Shown: in pieces, positions 9,851-18,319 of the stretch
Position numbering within the stretch: position 1 is the stretch's first letter
Layout of the letters: the number at the start of each line of letters is the position of its first letter
NCBI GenBank assembly: GCA_015039465.1
Contig: MU130622.1
Location: forward strand, 71,779 to 93,384
Direction of reading: 5' to 3'
Length of the DNA: 21,606 bases
Source of the DNA: Phlegmacium glaucopus
Taxonomy: Eukaryota; Basidiomycota; Agaricomycetes; Agaricales; Cortinariaceae
Position numbers and translations under genes: made by a program
The notes under the pieces: generated by a model
Told to the model about the DNA's origin: nothing
The model's input: only the letters and a program-made list of their open reading frames with translations
The model's database searches: none

Positions 9851-10879
9851 CTTGTTTGAGGAAGCCTGAGTTCCCATATGCGAACACTGATCCTCAGAGC
9901 ATGACGCGAAGATGTAGTCGCTTGTTGGATTCCAAGCGACGGTATTGGCATTTGGCACCTTCCTCTCCTTGGCCAGAAAACACTCCTCCCAGTAGCGCCA
10001 GTCTCTCGATAACATATGTATATCTTCGAGTCTGATGTGCGATAACATTGAACAGTTAAACGTTTGATAATTAGAAGGCGCATCGTAGAAATCAAGGGAT
10101 ACCTTCACAACCACTAACAACGAGATAGTTGTCAATGCCGCCAAAACAACTCCGAATGATGCGTCGTTTTATATCAGACTCAGTACACGTTTGGATTACT
10201 TCATGCTCGAGGTCCTCAGATAATTGCGGACTCGTAGGGTCTCCTCCTAATGACCTGGCCATTCCCCGCAAGAAGATGAGGAGGGGAAAGGCAGAGCATA
10301 AGATGAAGGACAATACGACTACAATACGCCTCAATACGCACGACTTGATTGCCTTCGTTTCAAAATCAAATACGATCATTTTGTTGGATGGTGTGAAAGA
10401 AGACTCTGAAGGGCTTACCGAGATGATCAGTTGATTAATATTCGAACAGGGATAATCGAATGGAACCTGGCAACCAACAAATTGCGGGCTTCGAGGGGCT
10501 TCGCTGAGCCTGACAGCACAAACACCGGTCTTTGGTAGTTGATATGAGCGCTTATACCTCACCGGGACTACTCCAAGTTATATTCAATTGCTATTCACCT
10601 TGGCCTCCAAAGGTTGATAATGTATTTTAATCAATATCGAATCGTCGAGGGACCATGCCAGAGACCCAATAAAGAATGGATGGTCGCCGAGTATTGCGGT
10701 AATGGGGAACTGAAGTGCCTATTGGATGCATCATTAGTTTCCTGCAAAGCCCCATCGTGGCTCCAAGCGATATACCACACTTCGTCTTTGTGTCCTTTTA
10801 GAACTGTGGCGGTAGTATCATGAAGACATGCATGGGCAAAGGATACAATTGAATTCAAGGAACGGGATAAAAGAGCCAT
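9851..10879 (-). pseudogene. Decayed WD40 gene, Gid7/WDR26-like
   Basis: In the functional family this is the WD40 beta-propeller subunit of the GID/CTLH ubiquitin ligase. Read 5' to 3' on the minus strand, recognisable pieces are GHKDEVWYIAWSHDG (about 10795-10755), ILGDHPFFIGSLAWSLDDS (about 10695-10635), KMIVFDFETK (about 10385-10355), RRIIRSCFGGIDNYLVVSG (about 10165-10110) and the last blade. These occur in order but in different frames. The last blade alone runs YICYRETGA in one frame, LGGVFSGQGEEG in a second, NANTVAWNPTSDYIFASCSED in a third, then SVRIWELRLPQ back in the first. An intron at 10032-10102 with normal ends is still visible. The N-terminal LisH/CTLH part is absent. Many indels make this a clear pseudogene. 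Gid7/WDR26 is the best match from the IRSCFGG and VAWNP motifs; another WD40 family is possible. Confidence 0.8.
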
Positions 10880-11078
10880 GGTCAGCCTTATCGTTTGCGT
10901 AATATAACCTTGGCTTGCATTTCTCCTCTAACTGTTTGTACATGCCACTGTCCATATATCGCGAAAGCGACCGACTCAGCTAACTTCTTTGCTGTATGGG
11001 CGTTTGAATAACCGGATCTCAAGGCATTTCGATCCCAAAACACCGACTCATCGATTTATCTCTTTCTCCCAAACCACT

Positions 11079-13058
11079 ATGGGCCAAAGACATCAAGCAT
11101 ACCTTATTGCTCGTATAACTCCTCATGGACAACCACTTGGCGAGACCAGATACCGCTGCATTGCGGCTCTTCATCATCAGGATTGCTGGGGGCGTCTCCC
11201 ACTCAGAGCCACCACTCGCTTCATGACTCTGATCAAGCAAAAGGAAAACGCAAAAATTATTCGAGAAGAAATTCATAGTATTCATGGCCTCTATGGCACA
11301 TTCGGGACACCTCCTAAACTTCCTGCAGTGCCGTGTCCCTTTGCCCATTTCTTGGTGCATTCGGCGTGGAGTTCGAACTTGAATTACCCCGATGAATTTC
11401 CCGCAAGTGGTAGTCGCATGATCCCTGCATCAAGGTGCACTAGGCGAGGAGGTATGGAAATTGGTTTCAGGTCCTGGATTCCTCGTCCCTGATCTCATGT
11501 AGATAATAACGATGGCATTACTATAATCGATGTCACCGATCCAGAATCGCCCGCGTACTGCTTCGTCTCTATTCATGGGCTTGATTGTGAGGACACGTCG
11601 AATCTTCCAACGATGACTCCACTTTCTGCCACACAATACCTTCGTGCTTATTATCCAGAACATACGTCTGTAATGCACGGGAATGAGAATCAGCGGGAGC
11701 AGTTTGTCTTGGCCACTCTCCGCCCTTTTGAATCCCTTCCAATGATTACTATTGATATGCTGGCCGAAGCTTGGCCTGGAGAATACAGGCCGGATGAACC
11801 AAATATTTCTGGATTATCACCTAAACCAAAGGAATCCAGTGCTACTTCTGTCCACATGCTACCTTCGTTGGTCGACATGACGTTTGTCCCTGCTCTCATT
11901 CGTGCACTTGAAACTGGCGAAACGGATCGTCTGGATCCGTTAATGTGGCTACCTGGAAATGAGTCCAAGGTCAAAGAGATTCTTCGTGTCCGTAATCCTA
12001 TGTCAGCAATTGACTTTGGACTCCTCTCCAAAGTCATTGCAGTCGAAGTTAAGCAGACCAAATCTATTGATCTCTCGCACTTCTCCCTGACCGGAGAACA
12101 AGTGATCGGATTGGTATCCGCTCAGGAGAGTGTCGAGGTTTTAGATCTCTCCCATATGCAAGCCATAACAACCGACATCCTTCGCGAGTTGGTTCCTACC
12201 CTACCCAATTTACGACGCCTTGTTCTTTTGCACACTATACCGGATGCTGATATTTTGTCTTTACTTTCAGAGAGCCCCAAATTATTTTATCGTATTGAAT
12301 CCCTCATTCACCTTGCCTTCCTCCGTCCGCTCGCTCAAACTGCCTTTCCTCCCGTTTTTTCCCACATCTTTAGCAAGCTGTACCGAGTTTCGATCGCATC
12401 CCTTCCATATTTCACTCTTGATCAACTCGTGCAAGGACTCACAGATTTTCTTCTCCTTTTCACAACTGAAGACAGCTATCACGATTACGAAATACCACTT
12501 CTGACAGCGTATGCGTCTGAAGTACGTGGGCCAGGACGTTCCTGGTCTGAACGGATTGTGCCATTTATCCCTGGGGGGATTCATACGCCCAACAAGCCCG
12601 AAGGCTGGTTTCTTGCATGGTCGGTGCCGAGTCCGTCCGAAGAGTCGACACACCATTACGCCTTTGCGAAACCTAATAAGGAGGTGATGGAAGCGTATCA
12701 CCGGAGAATCGATGAGCTTAGATCTTTTCGCAGCAACCCTGAAAAGCCTCAAAATTCCGAGGGTCAAGCCACTGGAGAATCAGAGTTGGAGAACTTTTTG
12801 GAGATGCTTGCGAGAGAGAGGGCTATCAAATCTGAATATGCTGATAGGGGGTTTCACATCTTTGACGTCAAATCTTTCTTCCAGGAACTAGTTAAAGAAG
12901 GAAGAACGGTGTCGTCTCCTGAGGCACTAACTAAGTTATTGGAGACTTTCGCGATATTGAAGATAGATAGGCACAAAACGCTGCGCATTATGACACAGGC
13001 TGATTTAACGTCTTTCTTGCACGATGTGACAGACCGAATTCCAAACTACCAGTACTAG
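11079..13058 (+). CDS. Uncharacterised Agaricomycete protein, LRR-like middle
   Basis: Function unknown. Model join(11079..11451, 11503..13058), 642 aa, with a 51-nt intron (GTATGG..TGTAG) restoring the conserved reading DNNDGITIIDVTDP. The N-terminus MGQRHQAYLIARITPHG, followed by RYRCIAALHHQ and WGRLPLRATTRF, is a pattern I know from hypothetical proteins of mushroom fungi. I chose that Met; an in-frame ATG at 10989 adds 30 residues unlike the family. Residues about 313-370 hold leucine-rich-repeat-like units (IDLSHFSLTGEQV, VEVLDLSHM, LRRLVLL), suggesting protein binding. There is no signal peptide, membrane segment or catalytic motif that I can see. The C-terminal third is mixed charged and hydrophobic. 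It starts 199 bp from the divergent WD40 remnant and ends 174 bp before the next start codon. The frame is fully open, so it looks functional. Confidence 0.85.
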
Positions 13059-13232
13059 TTTACAATCCGTAGAAGTATTCTGTATATCCTCCGTCAGACG
13101 CCGCCTCGATAACCCGTGCCATCTCCGTCCGGTATACGGGAAAGCCGAATACCGGACCGTGCACAGCCCTAGGCAAGATTATTTAAGGTAACAGCTGGCT
13201 GATGACCGGTGGGTGACTTCAACAAGCTCGTC

Positions 13233-15732
13233 ATGTCTTCCACAACAATCTCAATGGCCAAGGCCTCAGTCAGGCAATACGCGCCTCTTCTACTTACTTT
13301 CGACAGTGCAAAATCAGCCCTTTTTTATTATATTCTCTATAAACAAGCAGTGAAAGTTCAGCGACATATATGTGCCAGAGGCGTGATCACTTCTGCGAAG
13401 GAGGTGTACACATGGGTCGCCCAGGTACTGCAATTCTCGTGGTGAATCAAGGGATAATTGTGTTAATTGATATTAGCGCATCATCCATCTACTTCTACGC
13501 GTCCCATCGACAAAGAAGAAGGTTGCAGCCCAGATGAATCAAGCCAAACTCGACATTGAAAAACGTCTAGTTCCACAAGGCGCAAATGTAGTTCGCCACT
13601 TGTCACTACCGTCTGAGGGTAAATCGTTAGAATGGATTCTTGCTGAGATGGATAAAATGGACACAGAGATGAACGGCCCTCCTGAGCAATGGCGACAGGG
13701 CAAGCTTTCCGGAGCCGTGTATCGTAAGTAAAACGCTACTGCAATGGGTGGGTTCTTCAAATAACACTTTTTCCCCAGATGGCGGTGACGACCTTTCAAG
13801 TATCATTGTTGCAGCCTATGCTCGTTATTGCGTGTCAAATCCACTCCATCCCGACGTTTTCCCTGCTGTTCGTAAAATGGAGGCTGAAATCGTTTCAATG
13901 TGTCTTAAAATGTTCCGTGCTCCAGAAGGCTCAGCAGGCGTCATGACATCTGGTGGTACCGAGAGTATCATCATGTCGATAAAAACATACCGAGACTGGG
14001 CTCGGAAGGTCAAGGGGATTACTGAACCAGAAATGTCTGTCGCCATTCAACAAAATCTCTTGAATTGTCTTGCTGAATGTTTCTCAGGATAATGTCGTCC
14101 ACAGCTCATGCAGCGTTCGACAAAGGCGCCTCTTATTTGGGCATCAAAGTGCACACGGTTCCGGTTAACCGATATACGCGACAGGTAGATGTCAGACACG
14201 TTAAGAGAGCAATGTAAGTTTGTCGTACGCCTATTCTAATTAAAATACCCACCGACTTATGACATGCACTGTAGCAACTCGAATACTATTCTGGTCAGTC
14301 TCCGTTGCTACATGAATACTTGGAATCTTACATTTCTTGTTCTAGCTTATTGGCTCTTGTGTCAATTTCCCGGATGGAAACCAAGATGATATTGAAGCTC
14401 TTTCCATTCTCGCCAAGGCGTACAATCTTGGTTTGCACATCGACTGCTGTCTTGGTTCATTCATCGTTCCTTTCCTGGAACCAGCGGGACTCGCGAAGGG
14501 TGACGGCCGGGGTCGCTATGCCTTGACACCCTTCGATTTCAGAGTCGAAGGTGTCACAAGTATTAGTTGTGATACACACAAGGTTTGATCTAGTTCATCA
14601 GTTATTAATAATCGCTGTATTCATGATTTATCGTTGTAGTATGGATTTGCACCCAAGGTATGGTATTGGTTAGGTTTCAGCTACGCGACGCTTTATTAAT
14701 TATTTTTCAGGGGACATCAGTCATCATGTACCGCACCGCTGAATTACGCCGATTCCAATACTTCGTGAAACCATCATGGCCAGGTAGGTGGTTCCCCTCA
14801 TTATGGGAAATTCTTAATCATTCGTATTATGAAGGCGGTGTGTATGCTAGTCCAGGACTTTCTGGCTCTCGGTAGGTTCTTTACCACGGTTATTATTCAA
14901 TTGACTCGAGCCAGGTTTTTTATAGACCAGGTGCTCTAATTGCTGGTACTTGGGCGGTAATGCAGCACATGGGGACAGAGTGAGTCTCAGCATTCTAGGC
15001 TTCTGTTCGTATGATCTCCGAATCTGATCCTTTTTTTTCGCCTTAATGCAGTGGTTATCTTGCGACATGTCGCGACATTGTGATCGCCACACGTACAATC
15101 GCCGACGCGATCACTGATGATATACCCGAATTATATGTTCTCGGAAACCCTCCGTCATCTGTTGTAGCATTCGGGAGCAAGCATCCGAGTGTAGATGCAT
15201 TAGAGGTTGGGGACGCGATGAGTCGCCGTGGATGGCATCTGAATGGATTGAGTGATCCAAAGAGTGTCCATATTGCTTGCACGGTTCGTTTCGTTGTTCT
15301 TTACATAGAATGGGGCTGATTCGTTTTCTTCCATTTCTCTTTGCTATCATATCTTGGGAATTTTCGCTGATTATCATCTTTACAGCGGCTCACGCTTTCC
15401 GTCGTAGACACGTTTATCGCAGATCTCAAAAGCTGCGTGCGCGAAGCCAAGGAGGCACCATCTGGCAAGGGCTCAATGGTAGCTGTATACGGTAAGTTTC
15501 CATTCCCTGTCCTACTCCATATGAATGGATGCTTCGTGCTTGTTCTATCACGGTGGCTTTAGAGAATAAGACACGTTCATAGTTCTGCTCTTCCATTCAT
15601 TGTGACATCTGCAATATTGCCGCTAATTGCCCATTTCTCTCTTTTCTAGGTCTCGGAAACTCGAGCGTGGTAGGGCCTGATATGGTTGTCCAATTGGCCA
15701 CGGCTTTCCTCGATGCAATGTACAAAGTATAA
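13233..15732 (+). CDS. DPL1: Sphingosine-1-phosphate lyase
   Basis: PLP-dependent ER-membrane enzyme that cleaves phosphorylated sphingoid bases to phosphoethanolamine and a fatty aldehyde, the exit step of sphingolipid breakdown. Model: join(13233..13424, 13477..13723, 13779..14034, 14088..14213, 14275..14293, 14346..14582, 14640..14657, 14711..14783, 14835..14871, 14926..14979, 15052..15283, 15386..15491, 15650..15732), 1680 nt, 559 aa, all junctions in frame; family members are about 550-590 aa. A hydrophobic N-terminal segment (about residues 27-45) fits the membrane anchor. PLP-fold landmarks: TSGGTES (203-209), [10 protein letters not shown] (239-248), the cofactor Asp313 in HIDCCLG, and the Schiff-base Lys359 in CDTHKYGFAPKG. 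An intron falls directly after the Lys codon. Exons of 18 and 19 nt are present. The donor after exon 3 is GTCTGT. I started at 13233 because the upstream ATG at 13202 meets a stop at once. Confidence 0.95.
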
Positions 15733-16644
15733 TCTAATAATTCACACATTCCTATACCATTGAAGCCTATTATTTTTTATTTATTTATTTCGGGTACGCA
15801 GTGTAACTGTTCGAAATGTAGTGCAACGTATTACTTGAGCAGGCTTGAACCCTATAAAATTCTCTTCCGTTTTGAAGCACGTTGGGTACCGTGGCTGTGG
15901 GTCCGATGAGCACTGGTTTATTTTTAGTTTGCTTTACATCCGACCATCATGGGTTTAGGATGGTCGTTTAGCGCTCTACAGCAATGGATATGCATGAAGT
16001 ACGATGTTTTTCCTTTCAGCGCATGTCAAGGACCACTGCATTACTAGGGTTCGATCTCCAATCTTCACAATTCTCTTGGGACTGATAACATCGCCTTGGA
16101 GCTATTGTCCTAGATAGTGGCATCATTCTTGTGGAGCTTGTGTGGTCGTTCGACTGTTCGACTATTCTGAATTGGTTAATCCATAAAAATGTGAGCATGA
16201 GGCTGGAGATAACGGGCGTATCATACCGCCGATCTCAACTAATTTTTCATTCCATGAGGAGATACTAGTATCACCTTATCAAGGGTGCAGAATATTTTCA
16301 GTTTTCCTTCAAGGACGTTTGTTGCAGGGTCAGCGCGTTTCAGGCGTGGTTGAAATTTATCCCGTATAGATGTATCTGTTATTGTTAAGTGTAGTAGTAA
16401 GTAGTGTAACTAGGGCGCTTGTGGATTGATAATAATATCTAATAATATCTTTGATATTTCTGGAGTCTGCCGACACTGTTCCTTATCCTTGACCTTATCA
16501 TCCGGCCCGGGTTATGATATATCACGCCGATATTGATAAGGGGGACCCTCAAGGACCCTCACCGCACCAGGCCTCACCCGTCAAGTTCAACGATAAGCCT
16601 CGATAAGCGTCATGTAGACATATGATGATGAAATGGCATCTTTC
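15733..16644. other. Intergenic region with GATA-site cluster
   Basis: No gene is supported. Features seen are the 3' flank of the lyase gene with AATAAT-type runs just after the stop, a tandem 10-mer AATAATATCT at 16431-16450, a doubled GGACCCTCA at about 16543-16561, and the GATAAG cluster described separately. A T-loop-like GGTTCGATC at 16048-16056 has no matching tRNA fold. The region ends at the 9-bp direct repeat bordering the inverted-repeat element. Confidence 0.5.
16482..16607. promoter_or_regulatory. Cluster of five GATAAG motifs
   Basis: CTTATC occurs at 16482-16487 and 16494-16499, and GATAAG at 16535-16540, 16592-16597 and 16602-16607. Another CTTATC is at 16275-16280. GATAAG is the core site of fungal GATA factors (nitrogen, iron and light regulators). 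Five in 126 bp is well above chance for this hexamer. Which gene it would serve is unclear: the downstream arrestin-like gene starts 1.7 kb away and the mobile-like unit lies between. Confidence 0.4.
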
Positions 16645-16648
16645 AGTA

Positions 16649-16825
16649 TGGCAACAGGGAAAGACCAGCTTCATTTTCCCAGGCAATGTCCGATATTTGG
16701 CCATTGCCGATGCACAGGCCGAAGATATCTATTGCATAATATCTACATCTTGGTTATATTATTATTAGTATTACTCAAATATTTATTGCAGTTAATTCTA
16801 TGTCTTAGTTATATTACTCAATCAC
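16649..16825 (+). repeat. Left terminal inverted repeat
   Basis: The arm begins near TATGGCAACAGGG and ends CTCAATCAC at 16825. Over its length it matches the reverse complement of 17754-17932 with only a few substitutions and three small indels. Both arms can be read as a peptide containing TSFIFPGN, RYLAIADAQAEDIYCI, which may reflect a coding origin for the terminus or chance. Confidence 0.8.
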
Positions 16826-16920
16826 GATTATCGTTGCTTAAACCTCTGGTGCAACGTTGATACCACGACCATTCTGGTGCCTGAACTTTTTCCCGTTGTT
16901 TGTACTATTGGGGCCTTGGT

Positions 16921-17242
16921 CTAAATGACAAGAAGATTGTCGAGCATGCGCTAGACCACTTTGACCTTTCACTTTACAGACTGAGGTGAGCCAATGGCTT
17001 TTTACTAGTACACGATTCCCAAATGATTCCAATTATTAATTCCATTTATGAGCAGTTGATCCTCACTCAAGCGGAAACGAGAGAAATGGGGTATACTCAG
17101 TACTCGCCAGCAGAAACACATGTTCGAGTCTTCGAGACGATTGAGCCTTTTGTTAAAGAGATCAAAGAATGCTTTCCATCCATGGGTGCTCGCCAGCTGG
17201 TTACAAGCCTGATGCAAGACTATAGAATGAAACTCCCTGAGT
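16921..17242 (+). pseudogene. Fragment of integrase-core transposon protein
   Basis: Two pieces resemble the region just before the integrase catalytic core of a protein family common in Agaricomycete transposons. The first, NDKKIVEHALDHFDLSLYRL, is at 16924-16983 and is followed by a GTGAG donor at 16986. The second starts at 17023 and includes AETREMGYTQYSP, IEPFVKEIKECFPSMG and ARQLVTSLMQDYRMKLPE. The family should continue into the DDE-type core with an HDKW motif, but here the similarity stops after LPE at about 17242. The catalytic part is missing, so it cannot be an active integrase. Recognition is by motif memory only. Confidence 0.55.
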
Positions 17243-17613
17243 ACGTAGTATGTCTATTGTTGTCTGAGTCGGTGAGGAAGATAACAATCGCACAGAGTTT
17301 CTGTGCATATGTAGCTGATTTCCAAGGTTAGTTCAAGGTATCGGTTGATTAAAGAATGCTCTCAATGGCTGATTTACATGTAGGTGGAGCCACCCTTCTG
17401 ACGGACCCCCAGATTCTAACAAATGGGTGCGTAATCACTCATTCTATCAACTTTTTTTTGCTCAATCACGCATTTGGAGAACTCGGTTATATATTTGCAG
17501 AAGGCAATATCCCAGAGACGTTTAAGTCTTTTGAGACCGACCACATGTACAACAATTTCTGCGGCTTGCTATTGCAGCTATCCGACTATGAAGATTGTGC
17601 TGTTGCCACCTAA
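17243..17613 (+). pseudogene. Fragment of alpha-type protein kinase, C-terminal end
   Basis: After the integrase-like piece, the text changes to one resembling the end of fungal alpha-kinases (atypical Ser/Thr kinases related to eEF2K and MHCK): FCAYVADFQG (ending 17327), then, across an intron 17328-17384 with GTTAGT..GTAG ends, GGATLLTDPQILTN, and after a stretch IFAEGNIPETFKSFETDHMYNNFC. In the family this is the metal and zinc-binding end of the domain. Here the second Cys/His partner is reduced: DHMYNNFC has Tyr where Cys is usual. An apparently retained intron-like stretch (about 17427-17480, starting GTGCGT and T-rich) reads in frame. The frame ends at a TAA at 17611-17613. The N-terminal kinase lobe is absent. 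Confidence 0.5.
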
Positions 17614-17753
17614 CTTCAAAACCACCGTTTTGAGACACTACTCTTTTTAAATATGCTGATTACTTCCTAATATCTAGATATCATTCAATTTCAACCTTTC
17701 GTCATTCGTAGTTCACGAATTAGTCCCCTTGCAATGATTTATCCTTCAACATT

Positions 17754-17932
17754 GTGATTGAGTAATATAACTAAGACATAGATATTATTAACTGCAATAA
17801 ATATTTGAGTAATATAACCAAGACGTAGATATTATGCAATAGATATCTTCGGCCTGAGCATCGGCAATGGCCAAATATCGGTCATTGCCTGGGAAAATGA
17901 AGCTGGTCTCTCCCTGTCTCTCCCTGTTGCCA
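17754..17932 (-). repeat. Right terminal inverted repeat
   Basis: This is the reverse complement of the arm at 16649-16825, from GTGATTGAG at the inner end to CCCTGTTGCCACA at the outer end. It contains a tandem 10-mer duplication near the outer end that is absent from the left arm. An open frame on the minus strand runs from 18084 through this arm, but it depends on that duplication to stay open. Confidence 0.8.
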
Positions 17933-17948
17933 CATTTCAGCATCTTTC

Positions 17949-18319
17949 CATCAAATTTAACAATTTCCTTTATCGCCGAGGGCCTTGGTGATCGACCCGA
18001 GTAGTGCCGGTTCTCGATCCACCACCTTCCCACGTTGCTTACAAACCTAAGTTGGAAACTCGGCAGCCGGGTATTATATCCCATCTTTGAGACTGTATCA
18101 CAGAGATAACCTCTACAGTTTGAACACCGTTATCTTTTTATTTCGTCAAAAGAAGAGGTTTCCGGTACGATGGAGATAAAATTTTCGGGGGTACAAGCAG
18201 ACAACCGCCCGATGGTTCCGAAGAATCGAAGCATTCCTGATTCCTGATTCCATTGGACCGCGGCCGAAACCGGAATATTCAATGGTTTTGCTCTTACATA
18301 GATCCCAACGTTTAACAAG
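17949..18319. other. Upstream region of the arrestin-like gene
   Basis: This is the 371 bp between the right end of the inverted-repeat element and the start codon at 18320. I see no gene and no clear TATA box. A minus-strand open frame (18084 to 17788) crosses the repeat boundary and matches nothing I know. The doubled CCTGATTCC near 18237-18252 is a trivial short repeat. If the neighbouring element is recent, its insertion brought the arrestin-like gene's promoter within 400 bp of the repeat. Confidence 0.4.

Larger units (their letters stand above)
16636..17948. mobile_element. Inverted-repeat element with captured gene fragments
   Basis: Two arms of about 180 bp (16649-16825 and 17754-17932) are near-identical reverse complements around a 928-bp core. 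The 9-mer GCATCTTTC sits immediately outside both ends (16636-16644 and 17940-17948), as a target-site duplication would. Long terminal inverted repeats plus a 9-bp duplication are typical of Mutator-like elements; that class assignment is inference, since no MULE transposase is present and the outermost few bases are not perfectly symmetrical. The core carries pieces of an integrase-like transposon protein and of an alpha-type kinase, so the unit resembles a non-autonomous Pack-MULE. Arm differences: the right arm has a doubled TCTCTCCCTG (about 17907-17926), and the left has an extra ATTATTAGT-like insertion near 16762 and lacks a short AATATC. Confidence 0.55.

Noticed and set aside
13202..13232. 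Upstream starts for the lyase gene
   Set aside because: The ATG at 13202 meets a stop after four codons, and the in-frame GTG at 13209 is not a normal eukaryotic start.
16048..16056. tRNA T-loop-like GGTTCGATC
   Set aside because: No acceptor stem, D-arm or anticodon arm could be paired around it. A similar GTTCGAGCCC near 1111 fails in the same way.
17788..18084. 98-aa minus-strand frame crossing the right inverted repeat
   Set aside because: It stays open only because of a 10-nt tandem duplication and its outer part matches nothing; treated as part of the element and its flank.
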